From contig JAVXGM010000009.1 of the NCBI GenBank assembly GCA_036657395.1, positions 1 through 61,053 on the forward strand: 61,053 bases of DNA, read 5' to 3'. Below are positions 16,445 through 24,903 of this stretch, in pieces. The stretch is from JAVXGM01 sp036657395 (lineage in GTDB: Bacteria > Bacillota > Clostridia > Peptostreptococcales > Anaerovoracaceae). Under the pieces are notes generated by a model. That model was not told the origin of the DNA, did no database searches, and saw nothing but the letters and a program-made list of their open reading frames with translations. The translations under genes and the position numbers were made by a program. The stretch's first letter is position 1. Every line of letters starts with the position of its first letter.

Positions 16445-16817
16445 ATTTTTCAAGTATGTCTTTATGGTGGATTTTCAATTGTCTAAATGATTCATCGCTT
16501 ATGACGTGTTCCATGCGGCAAGCATCTTCACGAGCAGTTTGTGCGCAGACGCCAAGTCCTATAAGAATTTTAGTTAGTACATGGTGCCGCTCATAAATCC
16601 CATTTGCTATGGACAATCCCTTGTCAGTTAAGGTAATATAACCATCCACATCCTTGTTGATATATCCGTTAGCAGCAAGCTGCTTCATTGCAACGCTAAC
16701 GCTAGGCTTAGAAAAGTTTAATTCATTGACAATATCAATAGAACGAACCTGACCCTTACGTGACTTAATCATCAATATGGATTCTAAATAATTTTCTGCG
16801 GATTCTTGTATTTTCAA
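16443..16817 (-). CDS. Metal-dependent transcriptional regulator, DtxR/MntR family
   Basis: 124-residue repressor with an N-terminal winged helix (VRSIDIVNELNFSKPSVSVAM) and a dimerisation/metal domain (about 65-124); no SH3-like third domain. The metal region CRMEHVISDE follows the DtxR pattern (Cys, Glu, His) instead of the MntR pattern with two Glu and His. This suggests iron rather than manganese sensing, but short clostridial members are poorly tested. The start is a TTG 8 nt after AAGGAGG; a further upstream TTG has no site. It follows deoD on the same strand 48 bp downstream and may share its transcript. Confidence 0.85.
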   Translation of the reverse strand: MKIQESAENYLESILMIKSRKGQVRSIDIVNELNFSKPSVSVAMKQLAANGYINKDVDGYITLTDKGLSIANGIYERHHVLTKILIGLGVCAQTAREDACRMEHVISDESFRQLKIHHKDILEK

Positions 16818-16865
16818 TTTAAAAACCTCCTTGATGGGCAAATAACAATTATAAATATTATATAA

Positions 16866-17570
16866 CTATTTGGTAGCCACCTCAAGGGCAAGTTGCATCA
16901 TATCCGTAAAGGAATTTTGCCGTTCTTCTTGGGTTGAGCGCTCTCCAGTAACAAAATGGTCGCTAATGGTCATCATAGCAAGTGCATTCACCCTTTTGTA
17001 AGCGGCATTCATATATAGAGCAGCAGCTTCCATTTCAACGGCTAAAATACCCATATCAGCCCATTTTTTCCACCACTGACCAAACTCATAAAATACATCG
17101 CATGAAACGATGTTACCAGCTTTAAAAGGAATATCCAATTTTTCGCTAGCATCCCTAGCACTTGACAAAAGTTTATAGCTTGCACAAGGAGCATAAGTCC
17201 CTGGAAGATCAAAAGCATGAGCGTAATTAGAATCCGTAGAAGCGGCAATGCCAATAACAATATCTTTTATTTTAATATCTTCATGAAAAGAGCCGGCAGT
17301 GCCGATTCTAATCAGGTTTTCAACATTATATTCATTAATAAGCTCCCAGGAATAAATCCCCATGGAAGGCATTCCCATGCCAGTGCCCTGAACAGATACT
17401 GGTACTCCTTTGTAAGTTCCTGTGTATCCTAACATGCCTCGAATTTCGTTATATTTCTTGGGAGAATTCAAAAAATTTTCTGCAATAAATTTTGCCCGAA
17501 GTGGATCTCCAGGAAGAAGAATAGTTTCAGCAATATCTCCTTTATTGGCTGCATTGATGTGTGTGCTCAT
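16866..17570 (-). CDS. deoD: Purine nucleoside phosphorylase (hexameric DeoD type)
   Basis: 234-residue enzyme cleaving purine (deoxy)nucleosides with phosphate to base and (deoxy)ribose-1-phosphate. Motifs: LLPGDPLRAKFIAE, GTGMGMPSMGIY, RIGTAGS, the VEMEAAALY nucleoside-binding stretch and the catalytic Asp in TISDHFVTGE. Normal length. Start ATG preceded by GAAAGGAACC. Upstream of the DtxR-type regulator on the minus strand. Confidence 0.95.
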   Translation of the reverse strand: MSTHINAANKGDIAETILLPGDPLRAKFIAENFLNSPKKYNEIRGMLGYTGTYKGVPVSVQGTGMGMPSMGIYSWELINEYNVENLIRIGTAGSFHEDIKIKDIVIGIAASTDSNYAHAFDLPGTYAPCASYKLLSSARDASEKLDIPFKAGNIVSCDVFYEFGQWWKKWADMGILAVEMEAAALYMNAAYKRVNALAMMTISDHFVTGERSTQEERQNSFTDMMQLALEVATK

Positions 17571-17701
17571 AATATATGGTTCCTTTCTTGTTTATTTATT
17601 AATTATTGTCCGAAAATAGTATATTTATTTCCTGTTTAAGTATAGAATAAGTATATCATACTGATGTGTATATGCAAATTTTGAGATAAAAGGAGATTAC
17701 T

Positions 17702-19420
17702 ATGACAGATCAACCACAAGGATCCTATCCAGTAAGGCAGATTTATACAATAAAAGAACTTATTAACACAGGTGCAATAGAATATAAGGAAAAACCAGCA
17801 TTCTTAGTGAAAGAAGAAAAAGGCGGTCCTTATAGGGAAATTACACATAAGAAATTAAAAAATGATGTCGATGCTTTAGGAACTAAACTGATTGACATGG
17901 GACTTCAGGGTGAAAAAATAGCAATTATAGGTGAAAACTCATATGAGTGGGCAGTATCATATTTTGCCGTAGTTAATGGGGCAGGCGTTGTTGTACCACT
18001 TGACAGGGAGCTTAGCAAAGAAGAAGTTTATCACCTAATGAAAACTGCGGATTGTAAAGCATTAATATATTCTTCCTTATATGAAGACTATGCCAAAGAT
18101 GCTCCAGCCGACGTAAAGATAAAATTTGAACATTATAGAAATGACTATGTTCCATTTGACACTCTGGATATGGCTCAGATCATAAATGATGGCAGGCGGT
18201 TGATTTCTCAAGGGGATAGGCGGTTTTTAGATGCCCAAATAGACCCAGAAGAAGTTAGAATTCTGTTGTTCACATCGGGAACAACAGGAACACCAAAGGC
18301 AGTAATGTTATGCCACAGAAACATTATATCCAACGTGTTAGACATAACCAGGATCGTAAAGTTAAAAGAGGACGAGCGTAGCTTATCGATTTTACCTATG
18401 CACCATACTTTTGAGTCTACAATTAATTTGATGACCATGCTTTACCAAGGTGGATCAATAGCAATGTTTGAAGGGTTAAAATACGTATCAAAAAATTTGA
18501 AAGAAGCACAAGCGACTGTATTGGTTGGTGTACCTCTGATTTTTGAGTCTATTTATAATAAGCTTTGGAAACAAGCAGAGAAGACAAATAAGGCGAGAGC
18601 TTTAAGAGCCGCTATGAATATAAATGGGACATTGATAAAGCTGGGAATTGACCAAAGACACCGCCTGTTTAGAATTATATATGATAGCTTTGGGGGTAAA
18701 CTCAGAACCTTGGTTACGGGAGCTGCGGCCATCGATCCAAAAGTGATCAGAGGATTTCATGATCTAGGTCTTGAAGTTCATCAAGGATATGGTTTAACCG
18801 AAACAGCACCTCTTTTGTCAGGATGCCCTGACGGAGAAATGAAATATAGAAAAACAGGATCATCAGGGCCAGTTGTACCCAGTGGAGAATTAAAAATAGA
18901 CGATGCAAATGATGAAGGAATAGGAGAAATATTATACAAGGGTCCTAATGTTATGCTAGGCTATTACAAAATGCCTGAAGAAACAGCTGCGGTTATGAAA
19001 GATGGTTGGTTTTGTACTGGAGACTTAGGGTTTATGGACGAAAGTGGCTGGTTGTATATTACTGGGCGTAAGAAGAATGTGATCGTGACGAAAACAGGAA
19101 AAAATATTTACCCAGAAGAGCTTGAGCTCCTTATAAATGATTTTGATTATGTAGAAGAATGTATGGTTTATGGTCTGGAAGGCATGGATGCTGGGGGTGG
19201 AACTCAGGTAGCTGTGCAGATTAGAGTCAGTGAAGAATTTGTCAGTAAGCAGCTTGGCAAGGAACATACCAAGAAACAGACTTACGATCTACTAAAAGAC
19301 TGTCTGTCTCAAATCAACGAAAAACTACCAAACTATAAGCGTATTCGCCATCTAGTTGTTAGAGATACTGATTTTATTAAAACCACTACACACAAAATTA
19401 AGCGAATGGAAAATATTTAA
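17702..19420 (+). CDS. AMP-forming long-chain acyl-CoA synthetase-like protein
   Basis: 572-residue member of the adenylate-forming superfamily. It has the ATP motif LFTSGTTGTPKAVM, the QGYGLTETAPLLSG motif, the WFCTGDLGFMDE hinge region and the C-terminal lysine in TTTHKIKR. Similarity in layout is to FadD/AAE-type synthetases that activate fatty acids as CoA thioesters at the membrane face. Exact chain length is not readable. It converges on the LD-carboxypeptidase gene with a 4-bp overlap and no space for a terminator. Confidence 0.88.
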   Translation: MTDQPQGSYPVRQIYTIKELINTGAIEYKEKPAFLVKEEKGGPYREITHKKLKNDVDALGTKLIDMGLQGEKIAIIGENSYEWAVSYFAVVNGAGVVVPLDRELSKEEVYHLMKTADCKALIYSSLYEDYAKDAPADVKIKFEHYRNDYVPFDTLDMAQIINDGRRLISQGDRRFLDAQIDPEEVRILLFTSGTTGTPKAVMLCHRNIISNVLDITRIVKLKEDERSLSILPMHHTFESTINLMTMLYQGGSIAMFEGLKYVSKNLKEAQATVLVGVPLIFESIYNKLWKQAEKTNKARALRAAMNINGTLIKLGIDQRHRLFRIIYDSFGGKLRTLVTGAAAIDPKVIRGFHDLGLEVHQGYGLTETAPLLSGCPDGEMKYRKTGSSGPVVPSGELKIDDANDEGIGEILYKGPNVMLGYYKMPEETAAVMKDGWFCTGDLGFMDESGWLYITGRKKNVIVTKTGKNIYPEELELLINDFDYVEECMVYGLEGMDAGGGTQVAVQIRVSEEFVSKQLGKEHTKKQTYDLLKDCLSQINEKLPNYKRIRHLVVRDTDFIKTTTHKIKRMENI

Positions 19421-20379
19421 GTTTCAATGTTTAACTTAAGGACATCAGTTGAAAAGCTTACCATGCTTCCCATGGGAAGAGTGGACTGAGGATATATATG
19501 TCCAGATCGAAAATTATTTAGGGTGGGCTTTTTAAAAGGCCTGATTATCTCATCAATAATATCATGAAATGTAAGTGAACCTTCTGCAATTACTGTATTT
19601 TTAGCTACGGTATGAGCGGGAGGTTCTTCGCATTCAGTAAAGGCACCTAAGATAACCCCAGCACAATCACGAAATTTTCCTGCAAGGGCAAGAGCTGTAA
19701 ATGCTTTATCAAGCCGGTAAGGTCTTTCTCCAACATCCTCCATAAAGAGGATTTTGCCACGAGTATCCACCTCGTAAGGAGAGCCTAAAGTTCCAAGCAG
19801 AAGAGAAAGGTTACCGCCAGTAAGGATTCCCTGGGCAGACCCTGGATAAATAATTTCCATTGGTTCATTTGGCGGATTGACAATTGGGCTTATAGGATTT
19901 TCGGCAAAGATATTGTCAGTCAAACTAGTAAGTGAATAAGGGTCTAGCCTCATATACCCTGTATTTGGCATTGGCCCATGAAATGTGACGAATCCACAGT
20001 GTTTGTTTATAGCTAGATGCAAGGCAGTGATATCGCTATAACCCACGAATACTTTAGGGTTTCTCTTGATTGTATCATAATCAAGAAGAGGGAGCAGGCG
20101 TGTTGCACCAAAGCCTCCACGAAGGCAAAATATCCCTTTAATATCTGGATTTGAAAATGCGTTATTTAAATCTTTACTTCGCTGGTCATCCTTTCCAGAA
20201 AGATAGCCATGAGACATATTGCAGCAAGGCATGACAACTGGATTTAGTCCGAGAAATTTAATAGAAGCTATGGAAGTTTTAAGGACATCTGAAGGCACAG
20301 GGGAAGAGGGGGCAGTGATCGCTACGGTATCTCCCTTTTTCAAATGGGCGGGTCTAGTTAATGGTTTAGATTTAATCAT
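19417..20379 (-). CDS. LD-carboxypeptidase (peptidase family S66)
   Basis: 320 residues, no signal peptide, so probably cytoplasmic. S66 features: LRGGFGATRLLPLLDY, the nucleophile Ser in VGYSDIT, the Glu in FMEDVGERPYRLD and the His near the C terminus in FRSGHIY. The family includes LdcA, which removes the terminal D-Ala from murein tetrapeptides during recycling, and MccF-type peptidases giving microcin C immunity. LdcA-like recycling is the simpler reading here; MccF cannot be excluded. Confidence 0.88.
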   Translation of the reverse strand: MIKSKPLTRPAHLKKGDTVAITAPSSPVPSDVLKTSIASIKFLGLNPVVMPCCNMSHGYLSGKDDQRSKDLNNAFSNPDIKGIFCLRGGFGATRLLPLLDYDTIKRNPKVFVGYSDITALHLAINKHCGFVTFHGPMPNTGYMRLDPYSLTSLTDNIFAENPISPIVNPPNEPMEIIYPGSAQGILTGGNLSLLLGTLGSPYEVDTRGKILFMEDVGERPYRLDKAFTALALAGKFRDCAGVILGAFTECEEPPAHTVAKNTVIAEGSLTFHDIIDEIIRPFKKPTLNNFRSGHIYPQSTLPMGSMVSFSTDVLKLNIET

Positions 20380-20478
20380 AATCTTTCCTCCAAATTATAT
20401 TATATTTATCTACTACATTATACTTCCCTTTTGGGAAAACTTGCCAGTTAATTTGAAAAAAATTAGAGAGTTACTACC

Positions 20479-20507
20479 TTGACATAGAGTTGAACAAAAC
20501 ATATAAT
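20479..20507 (+). promoter_or_regulatory. Consensus sigma-A promoter
   Basis: TTGACA (20479-20484), exactly 17 nt, TATAAT (20502-20507). A small hairpin GCCTA-TAG-TAGGC (20521-20533) lies in the leader just before AAAGGAGGAAG. This is the best promoter in the window and predicts strong or tightly repressed expression of the acyl-CoA synthetase gene. Confidence 0.88.
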
Positions 20508-20552
20508 TTCATTTGGACGTGCCTATAGTAGGCGACAAAAGGAGGAAGAAAA

Positions 20553-22211
20553 ATGGAGATAAACACAAAAGAAACCACACATATTTATGACGAATATATT
20601 GATGTAGAAGAAAACGAGCAGGGACAACTATTATCCATCGACTTTAAAAATTGTGATAATTTTAACTTTGCTTTTGATATTGTAGACAAGCTAGGTGAAA
20701 CTAAGCCAGATAAGTTGGCAATGCTCCACGTTGCTAAGAATAAAAGAAAACGTGAACTTACATTTGGAGATATGAGCAAATACTCTTCAAAGGCAGCTGC
20801 ATATTTTCAGTCCATGGGAATAAAAAAAGGGGACAGGGTAATGTTAGTGTTAAAGCGCCATTACCAATTTTGGTTTGCAATTTTAGGATTGCATAAATTA
20901 GGGGCAGTAGCCATTCCAGCCACTAACCTATTAAAACAGCATGACTTTGAATATAGATTTAAAGCAGCTGGAATTAAGGCCATTGTTTGCACTGCAGATG
21001 ATAACGTATCATATCAGGTGGAACTAGCTTTAGAGAATGAGCCAATGGATATTATAAAGATTATTGTAAGAGGAAAGCGTCCTGGATGGGACTCTTTTGA
21101 CGCAGGAATTCAGCAGTTTGACCATCCATTTGTACCGGAGAAGGGTGAGGCATCAGGAGGAGAGGATCCGTCTATCATGTTCTTTACCTCAGGCACTACT
21201 GGGTATCCGAAAATTGCTACTCATAGTTATAAGTATGCCCTAGGTCACTTTGTTACGGCAAAGTACTGGCATTGTGTGGATCCAGAGGGGCTTCACTTTA
21301 CCATTTCAGACACAGGCTGGGGTAAAGCATTGTGGGGTAAGCTTTATGGACAGTGGCTTTGCGAATCAGCAATCTTCACATATGATTTTGATAGTTTTGA
21401 TGCAGGGGAGATTATGTATATGATTGCAGAGCATAAAGTTACTAGTTTATGTGCTCCTCCAACAATCTATAGAATGATGATCAAAAAAGATTTTTCTAAG
21501 TTTGATTTTAGTAACTTGGTACATGCCACTACAGCAGGAGAGGCATTAAATGCAGAAGTATTTAACCAGTTTAAAAAGGTCACTGGTCTAACCCTTAGAG
21601 AAGGATTCGGACAGACAGAAATGACATTAGCCTTAGGCACATTAAAAGGCATGAAAGCAAAGGCAGGATCAATGGGAACACCTACTCCACAGTACGATAT
21701 AGACTTACTTAATGATCAAGGAGAGTCTGCAAAACCTGGAGAAGTTGGGGAAATTGTAGTTCGTACAGATAAAAGAATGCCTATAGGAATATTTCAAGGG
21801 TATTACCAAGAAGGAGAAAAGACTCGTCAAGTATGGCATGGTGGGATCTATCATACGGGAGATACTGCTACTAGAGATGAAGATGGATACTATTGGTATG
21901 TAGGTCGTGATGATGATGTAATCAAATCCGCAGGATATAGAATAGGACCTTTTGAAATTGAAAGCGTTCTTATGGAAATCCCATATGTTATGGAATGTGG
22001 AGTAACTTCTGTACCAGGGAGAATACGTGGTCAGATAATTAAGGCGTGTATAGTTCTTGTTGATGATGTGGAAGGAACAGACGATTTGAAAAAAGAAATT
22101 CAGCGGTATGCAAGGCACAAGATGTCATCTTACAAATATCCTAGACTAATTGAATTTTGGGATGAATTACCTAAAACCATCAGTGGCAAGATTCAACACA
22201 ATAAACTGTAA
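20553..22211 (+). CDS. Acyl-CoA synthetase (acetyl/medium-chain ACSM-like)
   Basis: 552-residue AMP-forming ligase. ATP motif FFTSGTTGYPKIA, EGFGQTEMTLA, YHTGDTATRDEDGYYWYVGRDDD, KSAGYRIGPFEIES and the catalytic Lys in TISGKIQHNKL. The motif style (DTGWGKALWGKLYGQW) is that of medium-chain/butyrate-type acyl-CoA synthetases. Unlike the protein at 17702 it belongs to the acetyl-CoA-synthetase-like branch. Substrate is uncertain. Strong consensus promoter upstream and terminator downstream make it a monocistronic unit. Confidence 0.87.
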   Translation: MEINTKETTHIYDEYIDVEENEQGQLLSIDFKNCDNFNFAFDIVDKLGETKPDKLAMLHVAKNKRKRELTFGDMSKYSSKAAAYFQSMGIKKGDRVMLVLKRHYQFWFAILGLHKLGAVAIPATNLLKQHDFEYRFKAAGIKAIVCTADDNVSYQVELALENEPMDIIKIIVRGKRPGWDSFDAGIQQFDHPFVPEKGEASGGEDPSIMFFTSGTTGYPKIATHSYKYALGHFVTAKYWHCVDPEGLHFTISDTGWGKALWGKLYGQWLCESAIFTYDFDSFDAGEIMYMIAEHKVTSLCAPPTIYRMMIKKDFSKFDFSNLVHATTAGEALNAEVFNQFKKVTGLTLREGFGQTEMTLALGTLKGMKAKAGSMGTPTPQYDIDLLNDQGESAKPGEVGEIVVRTDKRMPIGIFQGYYQEGEKTRQVWHGGIYHTGDTATRDEDGYYWYVGRDDDVIKSAGYRIGPFEIESVLMEIPYVMECGVTSVPGRIRGQIIKACIVLVDDVEGTDDLKKEIQRYARHKMSSYKYPRLIEFWDELPKTISGKIQHNKL

Positions 22212-22218
22212 AATAATC

Positions 22219-22260
22219 CAAAAAGCTTTTTTCCATGATGGGAGAAAAGCTTTTTCTTTT
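22219..22260 (+). terminator. Intrinsic terminator
   Basis: AAAAAGCTTTTTTCC pairs with GGAGAAAAGCTTTTT around ATGAT, followed by a T-rich tail. It ends the acyl-CoA synthetase unit before the pantothenate operon. Confidence 0.85.
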
Positions 22261-22385
22261 TGCTTCATTAGTGTATAATGTCTTAGGAAATACAATTTCA
22301 TATGAAAACCAATTTATGATCAAAGCCTATATCCATGTGAGTGGGACTTAAAGATGATATCACGTCCAAATAGGGAGGTGGTTTT

Positions 22386-23216
22386 ATGAGAATTGGATTT
22401 ATTGGTGCAGGTAAAGCTGGAAACAGTTTGGCCCGCCACTTCGCAAGACACAATATTGACCTTAGCGGATTTTACAGTAAAACCGACGAACATGCAATAC
22501 AGGCAGCTGATTATACAAAATCAGCTGCTTTTTTTACAATAAAACAAATAGTAGAGAAAAGCGATATTATTTTTATTACAACTCCAGATGGCAAGATCAG
22601 TAAAATATGGGAAGAAATCAGGGACATGGAATTATCAGAAAAAACCATAGTTCATTGTAGTGGTTCTCTTTCATCTCAGGTGTTTACTGGCGGTCAAAGG
22701 ATTTGTTCAGCTCACCCAATGATGGCTATATCAAAGAAAGACACAGATTTAACCCAGGGAGTTTTCACCCTAGAAGGTGAGCCCCAAGCAGTAGATGAAG
22801 TTGGAAAAATATTAAAAAAGTGTGGGAATCAGGTAGAAGTGATTTCCAAGGAGTCAAAGACAAAGTATCACTGTGCAGCTAGCATAGCAAGCAACCTGAT
22901 GATAGCTTTAAGCCAGATGTCAATTAGATCCATGGAGGAGTGTGGGTTTTCACAGGAAACATCCATAAAGATGCTGGGTCCTTTGATGAAGGCCAACATG
23001 GACAACCTGATTAATCTAGGCCCAGCAAAGGCATTAACAGGGCCTGTAGAGCGGAGCGATATTCAGACAGTACAAAAGCACCTAGATGTGCTTTCGGAAG
23101 GAGACCGGGAAATTTACCGGCTTTTATCAATTAAATTGGTTGATGTGGCTAAAGAGAAAAACATTGACCGAGACTATTCATTATTAAAAAATATTTTGGA
23201 GGAAGAAAGAAAATGA
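22386..23216 (+). CDS. panG: Ketopantoate reductase PanG-type (Rossmann + DUF2520)
   Basis: 276 residues. N-terminal NAD(P)-binding fold with GFIGAGKAGNSLARHF and a C-terminal helical DUF2520 domain (about 120-265) with KYHCAASIASNLMIAL and ALTGPVERSD. This architecture matches PanG, the non-PanE ketopantoate reductase described in Francisella, Enterococcus and Clostridioides. Directly upstream of panB (4-nt ATGA overlap) and panC, it fills the missing reduction step between them. No panE is present in the window. Function therefore rests on family plus context. Confidence 0.82.
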   Translation: MRIGFIGAGKAGNSLARHFARHNIDLSGFYSKTDEHAIQAADYTKSAAFFTIKQIVEKSDIIFITTPDGKISKIWEEIRDMELSEKTIVHCSGSLSSQVFTGGQRICSAHPMMAISKKDTDLTQGVFTLEGEPQAVDEVGKILKKCGNQVEVISKESKTKYHCAASIASNLMIALSQMSIRSMEECGFSQETSIKMLGPLMKANMDNLINLGPAKALTGPVERSDIQTVQKHLDVLSEGDREIYRLLSIKLVDVAKEKNIDRDYSLLKNILEEERK

Positions 23217-24040
23217 AGAATACAGTTGTGACATTTAAGGAAGCAAAGGAAAAAGGCATCAAACAGACAATGTTGACAGCCTACGATTATTCTTTTGCTA
23301 AACTAATGGATGAGGCAGGAGTAAACTCAATTCTTGTAGGAGATTCTGTAGGTATGGTGTGCCTAGGATATGAGAATACTTTATCAGTGACCATGGAAGA
23401 TATGATCCATCACACAAAAGCAGTAGTAAAAGGTGCAAAAAATGCACTAGTCGTTGCAGATATGCCTTTTATGTCATATCAAACTTCAGTTTATGATGCA
23501 GTATGCAATGCAGGCAGATTAATTAAAGAAGGTGGGGCACAGGCGGTTAAGCTTGAAGGAGGGGGAGCAGTAAAAGAACAGATAGAAGCTATCGTAGCTG
23601 CATCTATTCCTGTAGTTGCCCATATTGGACTAACTCCTCAGTCAGTGAATGTATTTGGTGGGCATAAGGTTCAAGGAAAGAATGGCGATGCTGCCCAAAG
23701 AATTCTAGATGAAGCAAGAATCGTAGAAGCTGCAGGAGCCTTTGCAGTCGTACTTGAGTGTGTTCCAGCAGACTTGGCCAAGAAAATCACTGAGACCATT
23801 TCTATTCCAACAATTGGAATAGGTGCAGGTCCAGGATGTGATGGACAGGTTTTAGTGTATCAGGATATGTTAGGACTCTTCAGCGATTTTACCCCAAAGT
23901 TTGTAAAGAAGTTTGCTAATGGGGGAGAGATCATTACAGCTGGATTTAAAAATTACATTAAAGAGGTAGAAGAAGGAACCTTTCCTTCTGCAGAGCATGG
24001 ATTTAAAATAGAAGATGAAGTAATAGAAAAACTATATTAG
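23213..24040 (+). CDS. panB: 3-methyl-2-oxobutanoate hydroxymethyltransferase
   Basis: 275 residues. It makes ketopantoate from 2-oxoisovalerate and methylene-tetrahydrofolate in a TIM barrel. Motifs: MLTAYDYSFAKLMDEAG, LVGDSVGMVCLGY, VADMPFMSY, VKLEGG, VVAHIGLTPQSVN and IGIGAGPGCDGQVLVYQDMLGL. Length normal. RBS GGAGGAAGAAAG in the end of panG. Confidence 0.97.
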   Translation: MKNTVVTFKEAKEKGIKQTMLTAYDYSFAKLMDEAGVNSILVGDSVGMVCLGYENTLSVTMEDMIHHTKAVVKGAKNALVVADMPFMSYQTSVYDAVCNAGRLIKEGGAQAVKLEGGGAVKEQIEAIVAASIPVVAHIGLTPQSVNVFGGHKVQGKNGDAAQRILDEARIVEAAGAFAVVLECVPADLAKKITETISIPTIGIGAGPGCDGQVLVYQDMLGLFSDFTPKFVKKFANGGEIITAGFKNYIKEVEEGTFPSAEHGFKIEDEVIEKLY

Positions 24041-24049
24041 AGGGTAAAG

Positions 24050-24892
24050 ATGATTACAGCGGAGACAATAAAAGATATTACTAGCCAGATAGAAGTGTGG
24101 CATAGCCAAGGACTTTCCGTAGGGCTTGTGCCTACCATGGGATTTCTTCACGAAGGCCATGAAAGTTTAATAAAACGTTCTGTAGCAGAGAATGATAAAA
24201 CCATAGTGAGTGATTTTGTAAACCCTATGCAATTTGGCAAAAATGAAGATCTAGAAACCTATCCAAAGGATTTAAAAAAGGATCAAGAGATTTGCAAAAG
24301 AGCTGGTGCTGACTTGATTTTCCACCCACTTGCGGAGGAAATGTATCCAAAGGATTTTTATTCTTATCTGGATATGACTACAGTATCAGAAGGTCTTTGT
24401 GGAAGCCGCAGGCCTGACCATTTTCGTGGTGTGTGCACGGTGGTAGCCAAGCTTTTTAACATCGTTAGGCCAAAAAATGCATATTTCGGACAAAAGGATG
24501 CGCAGCAATTGGCTGTAATTCAAAGGATGGTAAAGGATTTCAACTTTCCAGTAAATGTAGTTGGTTGTCATACAGTAAGGGAAGCAGACGGCCTAGCCAA
24601 AAGCTCAAGAAATACATATCTAACCAAGGAAGAGCGAAAGGCAGCAGGAGTCATATATCAAGGCATAAAAAGGGCAGAGGATGCAATAAAGCAGGGTGAG
24701 AGATCAGCCCAAAAGGTTAAGGATCTAATCATTGCTACGTTTAATGAAGAGCCAATGATAAAGATTGAATATGTGGAGATAACCGATTGGGAAGTTCTAA
24801 AACCAGTAGATGAATTGGTGCGCCCTGTATTAGTGGCAGTAGCAGTTCGACTGGGGAAAACCAGATTAATCGACAATTACATTTGGGAATAG
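24050..24892 (+). CDS. panC: Pantoate--beta-alanine ligase
   Basis: 280-residue pantothenate synthetase. The nucleotidyl-transferase motif GLVPTMGFLHEGHESLI contains the HxGH site; FVNPMQFGKNEDLETYPKD, HFRGVCTVVAKLFN, YFGQKDAQQLAVI and KSSRNTYLT are also present. It consumes beta-alanine; the panD gene that usually supplies it is not here. It ends 11 bp before polA. Confidence 0.97.
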   Translation: MITAETIKDITSQIEVWHSQGLSVGLVPTMGFLHEGHESLIKRSVAENDKTIVSDFVNPMQFGKNEDLETYPKDLKKDQEICKRAGADLIFHPLAEEMYPKDFYSYLDMTTVSEGLCGSRRPDHFRGVCTVVAKLFNIVRPKNAYFGQKDAQQLAVIQRMVKDFNFPVNVVGCHTVREADGLAKSSRNTYLTKEERKAAGVIYQGIKRAEDAIKQGERSAQKVKDLIIATFNEEPMIKIEYVEITDWEVLKPVDELVRPVLVAVAVRLGKTRLIDNYIWE

Positions 24893-24903
24893 AGGAGAAA
24901 ATT

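Noticed and set aside
20511..22372. Shared 11-mer ATTTGGACGTG (20511-20521) and its reverse complement (22362-22372) in the leaders of the acyl-CoA synthetase and panG genes
   Set aside because: Many 11-mers recur by chance in a window of this length, and the flanking bases do not match, so a shared operator is not supported.
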